From: Clostridiaceae bacterium
GTDB taxonomy: Bacteria; Bacillota; Clostridia; DSM-8532
Length of the DNA: 42,003 bases
NCBI GenBank assembly: GCA_012521615.1
Contig: JAAYMA010000047.1
Location: 1-42,003 of the forward strand
Direction: 5' to 3'
In this document: positions 7,943 through 16,376 of the stretch, piece after piece
How positions within the stretch are numbered: position 1 is the stretch's first letter
Layout of the letters: the number at the start of each line of letters is the position of its first letter
The notes under the pieces: model-generated
Database searches by the model: none
What the model saw: the letters and a program-made list of their open reading frames with translations, nothing else
What the model was told of the DNA's origin: nothing
Program-made: the position numbers and the translations under genes

Positions 7943-8713
7943 ATGAAGGTAGTCTTTTTGGACCAAAAATATCTTATTCCTGCTCTTTTGATCATAATCA
8001 TAATTATTCTGATATCAATTAACGGGCAGCTTGCAAGACGGTATGTAATAGAGGCATCGGGTCAGTACAATGATAACATTCCCATATATTCTGTTGACTG
8101 TCAGGATAAAAAGTGTGCAGTAACTATTAACTGTGCTTGGGGAGCAGATGATATACCGGATATTCTGGACACTCTGGACAAATACAATGCAAAGGCAACA
8201 TTTTTTATAGTCGGATTATGGGCTGAAAAATATCCCGATATGGTAAAACTTATTGACGAACGTGGGCATACTATAGCCAATCATGGTTATTCCCATGCCC
8301 ATATGGCGCAAATACCTGAAGCTAAAGTAATAGAAGAAATAGAAAGATGTACAGAAGTATTGGAGAAAATAACGGGTAAAAGAACCGATCTTTTCAGGGC
8401 ACCTTATGGGGAATATAATGCTGAGACTGTAAAAACCGCAAAAAAACTCGGGTATTATACAATACAATGGGATGTGGATTCTCTTGACTGGAAGAAAAGC
8501 ATGTCAAAGGACGATATTTTTAAACGTGTTACGCAAAGAGTTAATTATGGATCCATTATCCTTTTCCATAACGATACAACCCATACCGCAGAAATTTTGC
8601 CTTCGATATTGGAATACCTAACGAATAATGGTTATGAATGTGTTTCAGTATCAGACCTGATTTTTAAGGAAGATTACAAGATAAGATATGACGGAAGACA
8701 AATAAAAAAATGA
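7943..8713 (+). CDS. Membrane-anchored polysaccharide deacetylase-like protein
   Basis: The 256-residue protein has one N-terminal membrane segment (residues 10-27) and an extracytoplasmic NodB domain (57-240). Motif 2 is NHGYSHAH (His114 and His118, metal ligands), motif 3 is RAPYG (152-156), and the catalytic His209 sits in ILFHN. Motif 1, normally T-F-D-D, reads TINCAWGADD: the catalytic-base Asp is Asn63, and the candidate metal Asp is 69 or 70. Sporulation deacetylases of the PdaB kind have a related spaced motif 1 but keep the first Asp. It may remove N-acetyl groups from peptidoglycan, or may have lost activity. The start is ATG 7943, with GGTGG upstream. Confidence 0.82.
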   Translation: MKVVFLDQKYLIPALLIIIIIILISINGQLARRYVIEASGQYNDNIPIYSVDCQDKKCAVTINCAWGADDIPDILDTLDKYNAKATFFIVGLWAEKYPDMVKLIDERGHTIANHGYSHAHMAQIPEAKVIEEIERCTEVLEKITGKRTDLFRAPYGEYNAETVKTAKKLGYYTIQWDVDSLDWKKSMSKDDIFKRVTQRVNYGSIILFHNDTTHTAEILPSILEYLTNNGYECVSVSDLIFKEDYKIRYDGRQIKK

Positions 8714-8931
8714 TATTTCTAAATAAATGTTTAAGCTGCCTTTTTTCTGGTGAAATATATAATAAGGTTATGCTAAAGATGATTTATATAGTAAAATAGT
8801 ACTAAATATAATCTTCTTAAAGCCGAAGGATATTGAGAGGTTAACTTCTAAACGAACAAGTTGCTGAATAGTTATTAATAAGCATAATGTTCGGTATGTA
8901 CCAAAGACTTTGAGAGGAGTTGGATTGTCAT

Positions 8932-9603
8932 ATGGCAGGAAATACAGCTTTGGACAACAATGTTGTCACCATCGCCGGGAAAGTAATATCAAACCCCACA
9001 TTCAGTCATGAAGTATATGGGGAAGGGTTTTACATAGTTACTGTTGAGGTACCAAGATTAAGCGATACTAATGATTATATACCCGTAATGTTCTCAGAGC
9101 GATTGGTTTCGCCGGAGAAGATCAAAGAAAATTTATATTTAATAATTGAAGGACAATTTCGCTCCTATAACAATTATGACAGCACAAAAGGGCATAAATT
9201 GATGCTAACAGTTTTTGCCCGTGAGCTTGAAATATATGAAAATGAAGAGGAGGTGAAGGTAAAAAACCCGAATCAGATAACTCTTAACGGTTTTGTATGT
9301 AGAAAACCGGTCTACAGAACTACTCCTTTTGGCAGAGAAATCGCAGATATTCTGCTTGCGGTAAACAGAGCCTATAATAAATCTGACTACATTCCTTGTA
9401 TTGCATGGGGCAGAAATGCAAGATTTGCCGGGACTTTTGAAGTCGGAGACAATATCAGGATATGGGGGCGCATTCAAAGCCGTACTTACCAGAAAAAACT
9501 GTCAGATGGGCAAGTGGAAGAAAGAGTAGCTTACGAGGTCTCTGTTTCCAAAATGGAGGTTATTAGGGAAAACAACAACAAGAAGGATGAGAAAGGGGAT
9601 TGA
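8932..9603 (+). CDS. Two-OB-fold single-strand DNA-binding-like protein
   Basis: The 223-residue protein contains two copies of an SSB-type OB fold. Copy 1 covers about 7-100 (NNVVTIAGKVISNPTF and on), copy 2 about 113-212 (NQITLNGFVCRKPVYRT and on). Both have the G-x-V-x(2)-P start and a DYIP strand. It lacks the acidic D-D-D-I-P-F tail with which canonical SSB recruits partners, ending instead in charged Asn/Lys/Asp/Glu. It is probably an accessory SSB rather than the replicative one. The ATG follows GAGAGGAG by 12 bases. Its last codons overlap the ribosome site of the P-loop gene, so the two are co-expressed. Confidence 0.75.
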   Translation: MAGNTALDNNVVTIAGKVISNPTFSHEVYGEGFYIVTVEVPRLSDTNDYIPVMFSERLVSPEKIKENLYLIIEGQFRSYNNYDSTKGHKLMLTVFARELEIYENEEEVKVKNPNQITLNGFVCRKPVYRTTPFGREIADILLAVNRAYNKSDYIPCIAWGRNARFAGTFEVGDNIRIWGRIQSRTYQKKLSDGQVEERVAYEVSVSKMEVIRENNNKKDEKGD

Positions 9604-9608
9604 TACCC

Positions 9609-10019
9609 ATGATAAAGGTTGTGTATGGACACAAGGGCGTTGGAAAGACAAAATACCTTATTACTAAAGCTAACCATTTACTTGAAGAGTGTGAAGGGGA
9701 TATAGTTTTTATTAATCATGATGATTCATTGGTAACAAATCTTAAACATAAAATAAGATACGTAGACATTTCTGAGTTTCCAATCAGGTCTATAAAACAG
9801 CTTCCGGATTTTATTAGCGGTTTGATTGCACAAAATTATGATATTAATACCATATTTGTAGATGGATTGGCTAAGTATGAATATAAACAGGAACAGTTCC
9901 CGGAATTCTTTGATAAGATAAAAAATATATCTGAGAAATTTAAAATAAATTTTGTATTTTCAATCAGTGGGGATATAAGTGGTATTCCTGAATATGTTAC
10001 TAAGGAATATTCATGTTAA
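9609..10019 (+). CDS. Small P-loop NTPase-like protein
   Basis: The 136-residue protein opens with a Walker A motif GHKGVGKT (residues 7-14) directly after the first beta strand, and has a Walker-B-like strand TIFVDGL near 83-89. This is about the size of one RecA/AAA core without accessory domains. The product is otherwise unrecognised. ATG 9609 is chosen because AAAGGGGA ends 9 bases upstream; it begins 5 bases after the SSB-like stop. The pairing suggests an ATPase acting with the two-OB protein on ssDNA, which is inference only. Confidence 0.65.
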   Translation: MIKVVYGHKGVGKTKYLITKANHLLEECEGDIVFINHDDSLVTNLKHKIRYVDISEFPIRSIKQLPDFISGLIAQNYDINTIFVDGLAKYEYKQEQFPEFFDKIKNISEKFKINFVFSISGDISGIPEYVTKEYSC

Positions 10020-10038
10020 AATATAGATTATAAATAAT

Positions 10039-10116
10039 AAGACAGGGGACGGTTCTGTGTCTCATTCCGTAATGATGCGGACAGTGAAGTTGGGACACAG
10101 TACCGTCCCCTGTCTT
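10039..10116. repeat. REP-like palindromic element
   Basis: Arms of 23 bases (10039-10061 and 10094-10116) are complementary with a single mismatch, around a 32-base centre that itself can pair (CCG/CGG). The arm core GACAGGGGACGG is a palindrome type familiar from many clostridial and other Firmicute genomes, where copies lie between genes and are linked to Y1 (RAYT-type) transposases. No transposase is present in the window and this is the only copy seen. It may also terminate the upstream transcript. Confidence 0.75.
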
Positions 10117-10121
10117 GGTCT

Positions 10122-10150
10122 TTGACTAAATATTTCGTTACATGTATTAT
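10122..10150 (+). promoter_or_regulatory. Promoter of the priA-def-fmt operon
   Basis: TTGACT (10122-10127), a 17-base spacer and TATTAT (10145-10150), each hexamer one base off consensus. The predicted start is near 10157, 38 bases before priA. It begins 6 bases after the REP-like palindrome. Confidence 0.65.
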
Positions 10151-10194
10151 ATGAAAGGATTGTTTTTATTGGCTATATTACTGGAGGAATTTTA

Positions 10195-12657
10195 ATGCAC
10201 TTTGCCGCTGTGGCTCTACAGGAAGCTACAAGAAGTTATGATAAATTATATGATTATATAGTTCCCGAAAGATACAGAGAATGTGTCCAGCCTGGCATGC
10301 GCGTAATTATTCCTTTCGGTCCTTCAAACAGGTTAAGAACTGCTTATATAATAAACCTGCACAGTGACAATAATGAAAATGAAAACATAAAGTACAAGGA
10401 AATACACGAGATTGTAGATCATGAACCTCTTTTAACAGAAGAAATGATTAAGCTTGTACTGTGGATGAAAAAGAGGTATTTTTGTACATATGGCGATGCC
10501 ATACGCGCCATGCTTCCATCAGGAATTAACCTAAAAAAACAGGTATATATACGTATAACCAGTTCCTTCGATGATTATATCAGACAAAACAATACCATAC
10601 TGAATTCTGAGCAGAAAAAGCTTCTGAATAAAATCGCAAGAAAAAGTCAAGGTGTTTTGAAAGAAAATATTGTTTCAGATGAGGAAAGTTCTGATTTTAT
10701 CAAAGGTTTATTTGATAAAGGAATCCTTGAAGAATTTGAACAGTTTGGTCAGATAGTAACTGAAAAAACAGTCAAGGCTGTAAGGCCGGTCATTTCTAAA
10801 GAAGAATTTGACTTTCTTGTTGAAAGAGGCAGAATAAGAAGCATTTATCCTGTCAGGATAATGGATGTGCTCTACAATGAAGAATATTGTACTCTCCAGG
10901 ATCTGACTCTCATTTCAGGTGTATCTTACTCAACTGTGAGAAATATGGTCAATAAGGGATGGATTGAGTATTTCGATTTTGAATTAGAGCGGGATCCCTT
11001 TACAGATTTAATTATAGAAAGAATAGAAAAACCTGTCCTTACGGAGGAACAGCTGACTGCAGTCAATAATATTTTACCTCTGCTGGAAGAGAGAAAGCTG
11101 CACGAAGTATTGATACACGGTATAACCGGAAGTGGGAAAACTGAAATATATTTAAATCTTATAGAAGCAGCTGTAGAAAAGGGGAGAACTTCAATAGTCC
11201 TTGTCCCGGAAATATCACTTACACCCCAGATGGTAAGCAGGTTCAAAGGACGTTTTGGAGACAGGATTGCTGTACAGCACAGCCGTCTGTCCCATGGTGA
11301 AAGATATGATCAGTGGCGAAAAATAAGGGCAGGAGAGGTCGACGTGGTAATAGGGGCGCGTTCTGCAGTTTTTGCCCCCCTTACAAATATAGGGTTCATA
11401 ATAATAGATGAGGAACATGAGCTTACATATAAGTCTGAAAATACCCCCAGGTATGATGCAAGGCATATAGCAAGAGCCCGCTGCAATATTAACGGTGCAG
11501 TTCTGGTTTTGGGTTCGGCTACACCTTCTCTTGAGACATATTACAGGGCGCAAAAAGGCAAGATAAGCCTTTATACTCTTAAAAACAGGCCTAATTATCT
11601 TCCGCTACCTGAGGTTGAGATTGTTGATTTGAGGGAGGAGCTGAAAGCCGGCAACAGAAAAATCATCAGCCGCAGACTTGAGGAAGAGCTTGTAAAAAAC
11701 AAGGAAAAAAGTGAGCAGAGTATTATTTTTATTAACAGAAGAGGCTATGCTTCCTTTTTGTTATGCCAGGAATGCGGATATGTATTAAAATGTCCGAACT
11801 GCAGTATAACCCTTACAGTGCATTCTTATGACAAATTGGCCGTATGCCACTATTGCGGCTACTCCAGACCCATACCGGTGATTTGTCCTGAATGTGAAAG
11901 TCAAAATATAAAACCTTTTGGAACGGGAACGCAAAAAGTTCAGGAAGAGTTGGAAAATCATCCTGCCGGGTTTAAAATCCTTCGTATGGATCTGGACACA
12001 ACCCAGGGCAAACATGGGCACCGGAAGATATTAGAAGCTTTCAAAAATAAAGAGGCAGACATTTTATTAGGTACCCAGATGGTAGCAAAAGGCCATGACT
12101 TTCCTGAAGTATCCCTGGTCGGAATTTTATCTGCTGATTCTTTTCTTTTCAGCAGCGATTACAGAGCGAGTGAAAGGACTTTTCAGCTTATTACCCAGGC
12201 CTCTGGCCGTGCCGGAAGAGGATCGGTGTCAGGGCGTGTTATTTTACAGGCTTATAATGTGGATGATTATGCTATAAAAGCAGGTATTGCACAGGATTAT
12301 GAGATGTTTTATAATGCTGAAATACTCATGAGACAGAAATTTATATCTCCTCCGTTCTGTCATATAGGAGTCATTATTGTTTCAGGCGAAAATGAAGGTG
12401 ATGTAAAAACAAGTATTAACAGATTAAAAGGAAAAATATTGGCCAGATACAAGGCAAACCGAGGGTTCATATGTTCAGAGCCTTTGCCGTGTCCGGTAAG
12501 TATGATTCGCAACAGATTCAGATGGCGGATTATAATTAAAATGGCATCTCTCAATAAAATGATAGAGCTTATGAATTACACAGTGGATATATATGATAAA
12601 CTGGCTGTAAAAGGTACAAGCCTTACTGTAGATATAGATCCTGCCAGCATGGTATAA
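10195..12657 (+). CDS. priA: Primosomal helicase PriA
   Basis: This 820-residue 3'-5' helicase reloads the replicative helicase at stalled forks. An N-terminal DNA-binding domain (about 1-110) and a winged-helix region precede the DEAD-like ATPase: GITGSGKT at 309-316, DEEHELTYK near 405, GSATPS near 440. A zinc-binding insert follows, with paired Cys motifs (CQECGY, CPNC, CHYCGY, CPEC; residues about 523-568). The second RecA lobe carries GTQMVAKGHDFP. GGAGG lies 7 bases before ATG 10195. It is first in an operon with def and fmt, the usual Firmicute order, and is driven by a promoter next to the palindrome. Confidence 0.96.
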   Translation: MHFAAVALQEATRSYDKLYDYIVPERYRECVQPGMRVIIPFGPSNRLRTAYIINLHSDNNENENIKYKEIHEIVDHEPLLTEEMIKLVLWMKKRYFCTYGDAIRAMLPSGINLKKQVYIRITSSFDDYIRQNNTILNSEQKKLLNKIARKSQGVLKENIVSDEESSDFIKGLFDKGILEEFEQFGQIVTEKTVKAVRPVISKEEFDFLVERGRIRSIYPVRIMDVLYNEEYCTLQDLTLISGVSYSTVRNMVNKGWIEYFDFELERDPFTDLIIERIEKPVLTEEQLTAVNNILPLLEERKLHEVLIHGITGSGKTEIYLNLIEAAVEKGRTSIVLVPEISLTPQMVSRFKGRFGDRIAVQHSRLSHGERYDQWRKIRAGEVDVVIGARSAVFAPLTNIGFIIIDEEHELTYKSENTPRYDARHIARARCNINGAVLVLGSATPSLETYYRAQKGKISLYTLKNRPNYLPLPEVEIVDLREELKAGNRKIISRRLEEELVKNKEKSEQSIIFINRRGYASFLLCQECGYVLKCPNCSITLTVHSYDKLAVCHYCGYSRPIPVICPECESQNIKPFGTGTQKVQEELENHPAGFKILRMDLDTTQGKHGHRKILEAFKNKEADILLGTQMVAKGHDFPEVSLVGILSADSFLFSSDYRASERTFQLITQASGRAGRGSVSGRVILQAYNVDDYAIKAGIAQDYEMFYNAEILMRQKFISPPFCHIGVIIVSGENEGDVKTSINRLKGKILARYKANRGFICSEPLPCPVSMIRNRFRWRIIIKMASLNKMIELMNYTVDIYDKLAVKGTSLTVDIDPASMV

Positions 12658-12746
12658 TAAAAAAACAACATAGCTCATATTTGTTGCAATGTTTTATGAA
12701 TATTAAATATAATAGAGTTTATCAATAAATTATAAGGAGATTTTCT

Positions 12747-13217
12747 ATGGCAATAAGAAATATAGTGACCAAAGGCGATGAAGTACTTAAAAAACGTTGT
12801 AAAGAGGTAAAAGAGATAAATGAGAGAATTTTGGATTTATTGGATGATATGAAGGACACCCTTTATGGAACAGGTAACGGGGTTGGACTTGCCGCCCCTC
12901 AGGTAGGTGTTCTCAGAAGAATTGTTGTTATTGATGTAGGGGACGGGCTTTTGGAGCTTATAAATCCCGTAATAGTTGAACAGGAAGGCGAGCAGGATTC
13001 GTTAGAAGGCTGCTTGAGTATTCCGGGGGTTTATGGCAGAGTTAAACGACCGGCCAGAGTTGTTGTTGAATACACTGACAGAAACGGTAAAAGACTTAGA
13101 AAAGAGGGGACCGATCTTCTGGCTGTGTGTATTTGTCATGAACTTGACCATCTGGATGGTATACTGTTTGATGAAAAAGCTTATGAATTTGTGTATGTGG
13201 AGAATGATCAGGAATGA
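12747..13217 (+). CDS. def: Peptide deformylase
   Basis: This 156-residue metalloenzyme removes the formyl group from the N-terminal Met of new proteins. All three motifs are present: GNGVGLAAPQVG, EGCLS with the metal-binding Cys, and CHELDHLDG with the HExxH ligands and catalytic Glu. A Cys precedes the HExxH where Gln or another residue is commoner. AAGGAGA stands upstream of ATG 12747. The stop overlaps the start of fmt by 4 bases, so the formylation and deformylation enzymes are translationally coupled. Confidence 0.95.
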   Translation: MAIRNIVTKGDEVLKKRCKEVKEINERILDLLDDMKDTLYGTGNGVGLAAPQVGVLRRIVVIDVGDGLLELINPVIVEQEGEQDSLEGCLSIPGVYGRVKRPARVVVEYTDRNGKRLRKEGTDLLAVCICHELDHLDGILFDEKAYEFVYVENDQE

Positions 13218-14176
13218 GAATAATATTCATGGGTACACCTGATTTTGCCGTACCGTCGTTAAAAGCACTTGTAGAGAATAAATATGATGTGGTTGCAGTT
13301 GTGACTCAGGTTGACAAGCCAAAGGGAAGAGGTCATAAACTTATGCCGCCGCCTGTGAAAGAGTATGCTCTTTCACAGAATATTCCTGTAATACAACCTG
13401 TAAAATTGAGCAAAGAACCTGAAATTGTTGAGAAACTCATGAAACTTAATCCTGACGTAATAGTTACCTGTGCTTTCGGTCAGATACTCCCACAAAGTGT
13501 GCTTGATATTCCGAAGTTTGGGACTATAAATGTTCATGGTTCATTGCTTCCCAAATACAGGGGTGCTGCCCCAATTCATTGGGCAATAATAAACGGCGAG
13601 AAAAAGACCGGAATAACTACTATGTTTACCGACATTGGTCTTGATACAGGGGATATGCTCTTGAAAGACGAGATACAAATACATGACGATATGACGGTAG
13701 GAGAACTGCACGATATTATGTCTTTACAAGGCGCCAATACCCTTATAAGAACACTCGTTGAGCTGGAGAAGGGTACACTGGAAAGAATTAAGCAGGATGA
13801 AAAAGAAGCTACTTATGCGCCAAAGGTTGATAAAGAAACCGGACATATTAGTTGGGAGAATACCTCAAAAAAAATACATGATCTTATCCGGGGAACTACT
13901 CCCTGGCCTGGAGCCTGGACAGAATTTTCAGGTACGAAGGTCCGGCTTTGGGGTTCAAAGCCGTTAGAAGATGCTGAAATGAAAGTAATGGGACATATAA
14001 ACGCTGAAAAAGTTAAACCGGGCACAATTTTGGCCATTGACAGCAATGGTGTGATTGTAAAAACGGCAGATGGTGCCATATTGATAAAAGAAATCCAGGT
14101 AGGATCGAAAAAAAGAATGACACCCTATGATTATTCACTTGGTCATGATTTCAGACCCGGGATGATATTTGAATAA
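13214..14176 (+). CDS. fmt: Methionyl-tRNA formyltransferase
   Basis: This 320-residue enzyme transfers a formyl group from 10-formyl-tetrahydrofolate to initiator Met-tRNA. The N-terminal domain (1-205) holds TPDFAVPSL and the catalytic region INVHGSLLPKYRGAAPIHW with the Asn/His pair, then TDIGLDTGDML with the catalytic Asp. The C-terminal OB domain (about 206-315) binds the tRNA acceptor. It starts inside the def stop (ATGA overlap). Length is normal for the family. Confidence 0.96.
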   Translation: MRIIFMGTPDFAVPSLKALVENKYDVVAVVTQVDKPKGRGHKLMPPPVKEYALSQNIPVIQPVKLSKEPEIVEKLMKLNPDVIVTCAFGQILPQSVLDIPKFGTINVHGSLLPKYRGAAPIHWAIINGEKKTGITTMFTDIGLDTGDMLLKDEIQIHDDMTVGELHDIMSLQGANTLIRTLVELEKGTLERIKQDEKEATYAPKVDKETGHISWENTSKKIHDLIRGTTPWPGAWTEFSGTKVRLWGSKPLEDAEMKVMGHINAEKVKPGTILAIDSNGVIVKTADGAILIKEIQVGSKKRMTPYDYSLGHDFRPGMIFE

Positions 14177-14217
14177 GGGCTGGTGTCTATATATTGGAGA
14201 GGAGACAAAGTATTATC

Positions 14218-15570
14218 TTGAACAGACAACCGGGACTTGCAAAATTAATTCTTGTAATATTGGCAACATCATTGTTGTTATCTTCATGTTTATATAGCAA
14301 ACCAGATAACATTAATCCTTCAGATAAAACAGATGATATCCCATCATCTTCTCCTGAGCCTTCAAAAGATGTATCTGAGCCGTCTGAAACCGGAAATAAT
14401 CCCGGTTCCAGATTAATATCTGAAACTGGGGAAATTGTTGGTGATATTGATGACCTTCTCACTTCCATGACATTGGAAGAAAAAATAGGTCAGATGTTCT
14501 TTATTGGACGAAGAACTGATGAAAACGGTCAACCACAGCTTTCTCTTGATTCTTCACTTAAAACAGTGATTGATAAATATAAACCCGGCGGCTTTATTTT
14601 CTTTGCGGAAAACCTTGATAATATAGATCAGACTGTTTCTTTTATAAATAGCCTGCAGGAAACCTCAAGAATTCCAATGTTCATTGGTATAGACGAAGAG
14701 GGAGGAATAGTCACCCGTTTAAACAGGGCTGAGGCCCTTCATTCCACATTTATGCCAGAGCCCTTTGTAATTGGAAGAACGAATAACAGTGAGTATGCCT
14801 ACAGAGCATCAAAGGCAATAGCAAAAGAAGTTAAAAGTTTAGGCTTCAATCTGAATTTTGCACCAGTGGCAGATGTTTTCAGCAATCCTTCCAATAAAGT
14901 TATAGGAAGAAGGGCATATTCAGATGATGCCAATATAGCAGCCGAAATGGTATCTGAGGCCGTTAAGGGTGCAGTTGATGCGCAAATCATTCCTGTTATC
15001 AAACATTTTCCGGGACATGGAGACACACTCCAGGACAGCCATACAGGCATTGCTATAGTTGAAAATAATATTGACAGACTGAGAAAAGTTGAATTTCTTC
15101 CTTTTAAGGCGGGCATAAATGCGGGGGCCGGGATGGTTATGACAGCCCATGTACTTACTCCGCATATTACTGATGATAATCTTCCTGCTACTTTGTCAAA
15201 AACAATGCTTCAGGATTATTTAAGGAACGAATTGGGGTTTGACGGGGTGATCATAACTGACGGGCTGGAAATGAGCGCCATTTCAGCTTATTATTCTGAG
15301 GAAGAAGCTGTTGTAATGGCTGTAGAGGCAGGTGTAGACATGCTTCTGTTGCCGAGGGATTTTGAAAAGGCCTTTAATTCAATTTTAGAGGCTGTAAGAG
15401 CAAATCTGATTTCAGAAGAGAGAATAGATGAATCTGTCAGAAGAATTCTGACCCTTAAAAAAGAAAGTAAAATAAGCTTTGAAAAATCTGATCTGGATCC
15501 AAACGAAGTTCTGGGATCACCGGAACATAGAGCTTTGGCAGAGAGCATTAGAAAGGACAGCCAACCATGA
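14218..15570 (+). CDS. Lipoprotein glycoside hydrolase family 3 (NagZ-like)
   Basis: The approximately 450-residue exported protein has a lipoprotein signal with lipobox LLSSC (Cys24 from this start), a Ser/Pro/Asp-rich spacer to about 75, and a GH3 catalytic domain. Visible motifs are GIDEEGGIVTRL, KHFPGHGDTLQDSH (substrate binding plus the Asp-His dyad of NagZ-type enzymes) and GVIITDGLEM with the nucleophile Asp. It probably cleaves terminal N-acetylglucosamine from cell-wall muropeptides outside the membrane. The start is uncertain: TTG 14218 is 13 bases from GAGGAG, TTG 14194 overlaps that site, and an ATT at 14212 has the best spacing. The stop overlaps queH by 4 bases. Confidence 0.88.
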   Translation: MNRQPGLAKLILVILATSLLLSSCLYSKPDNINPSDKTDDIPSSSPEPSKDVSEPSETGNNPGSRLISETGEIVGDIDDLLTSMTLEEKIGQMFFIGRRTDENGQPQLSLDSSLKTVIDKYKPGGFIFFAENLDNIDQTVSFINSLQETSRIPMFIGIDEEGGIVTRLNRAEALHSTFMPEPFVIGRTNNSEYAYRASKAIAKEVKSLGFNLNFAPVADVFSNPSNKVIGRRAYSDDANIAAEMVSEAVKGAVDAQIIPVIKHFPGHGDTLQDSHTGIAIVENNIDRLRKVEFLPFKAGINAGAGMVMTAHVLTPHITDDNLPATLSKTMLQDYLRNELGFDGVIITDGLEMSAISAYYSEEEAVVMAVEAGVDMLLLPRDFEKAFNSILEAVRANLISEERIDESVRRILTLKKESKISFEKSDLDPNEVLGSPEHRALAESIRKDSQP

Positions 15571-16118
15571 AACTACTTCTACATATATGCTGTGCGCCTT
15601 GTTCGGTGGCGATAGTCGATAAATTTAAACAAATACCTGAAGTTGAACTGGGCGGGTATTATTATAATCCCAATATTCATCCATATGAAGAATTTATAAA
15701 GCGCCGTGAGGCTGTTGAAAAGATGGCTGACCAGTACCAGTTGTCAGTTGAATATGAAGATGATTGTAATTTGGAATACTGGAAAGAAAAATTAAACAGT
15801 GAAAAAGATATTCGATGCAGAGTCTGTTATTCCATGCGGCTGGACCAAGCCGCGAAATATGCAGCCGAAAATAATTTTGATGCTTTTACTTCCAGTCTTC
15901 TTATAAGTCCGTATCAGGATCATGAACTCATCAGGAGTCTGGGAGAAAAACTTGCCAGTAAGTATGGAATTAAATTTTATTATGAGGATTTCAGAAGCCT
16001 CTTTTATAAAGGTAAAAACATTTCCAGAGGAAAAGGGTTTTATATGCAAAAATTCTGTGGATGTATGTATTCATATAGTGAATCCGATCATCCAAAGAAA
16101 CCCTTATACAATTTTTAG
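15567..16118 (+). CDS. queH: Epoxyqueuosine reductase QueH
   Basis: This 183-residue protein of the DUF208/QueH family performs the last step of queuosine tRNA modification, reducing epoxyqueuosine to queuosine. The metal/cluster-binding and redox Cys sets are visible: HICCAPCS at 6-13, CRVCYSMRL near 88-96, and FCGCMYS near 165-171. The motif SLLISPYQDH is also typical. It is non-homologous to the cobalamin-dependent QueG. It begins within the stop of the GH3 gene (ATGA) and ends the priA-def-fmt transcript, before a terminator. Confidence 0.9.
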   Translation: MKLLLHICCAPCSVAIVDKFKQIPEVELGGYYYNPNIHPYEEFIKRREAVEKMADQYQLSVEYEDDCNLEYWKEKLNSEKDIRCRVCYSMRLDQAAKYAAENNFDAFTSSLLISPYQDHELIRSLGEKLASKYGIKFYYEDFRSLFYKGKNISRGKGFYMQKFCGCMYSYSESDHPKKPLYNF

Positions 16119-16235
16119 AGATTCAATATTTTTCAAGTCGTTTTGTATACAAATTATCTCAGATTGCTATAAAGCAGTTCTTCAGTCTGATAAAGTTTAT
16201 TTAAAATATTCCTTAATGGATTTGATGACAGGTTT

Positions 16236-16270
16236 AAGGGCAGTGCTTTAAAACTGCATTGCCTTTTGTT
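16236..16270 (+). terminator. Terminator after queH
   Basis: An 11-bp stem (16236-16246 with 16256-16266, two G-U pairs) with a 9-base loop is followed by TTTTG and a further T-rich stretch. It likely ends the priA-def-fmt-GH3-queH operon. The rest of 16119-16376 is AT-rich leader sequence with no gene seen. Confidence 0.7.
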
Positions 16271-16376
16271 AATTTGTTTTAGAAATGAATTTGTAATACT
16301 ATTGTTTTATTTTTTATGACAATATAGTGGTAAAATATACATGATACAAAAGAAAAAACTTCAAGAGGTGTGAAGA

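Noticed and set aside
8853-8893. CGAACA and TGTTCG half-sites before the SSB-like gene, a possible LexA site
   Set aside because: The halves are 29 bases apart, not 4, so they cannot form the usual LexA operator.
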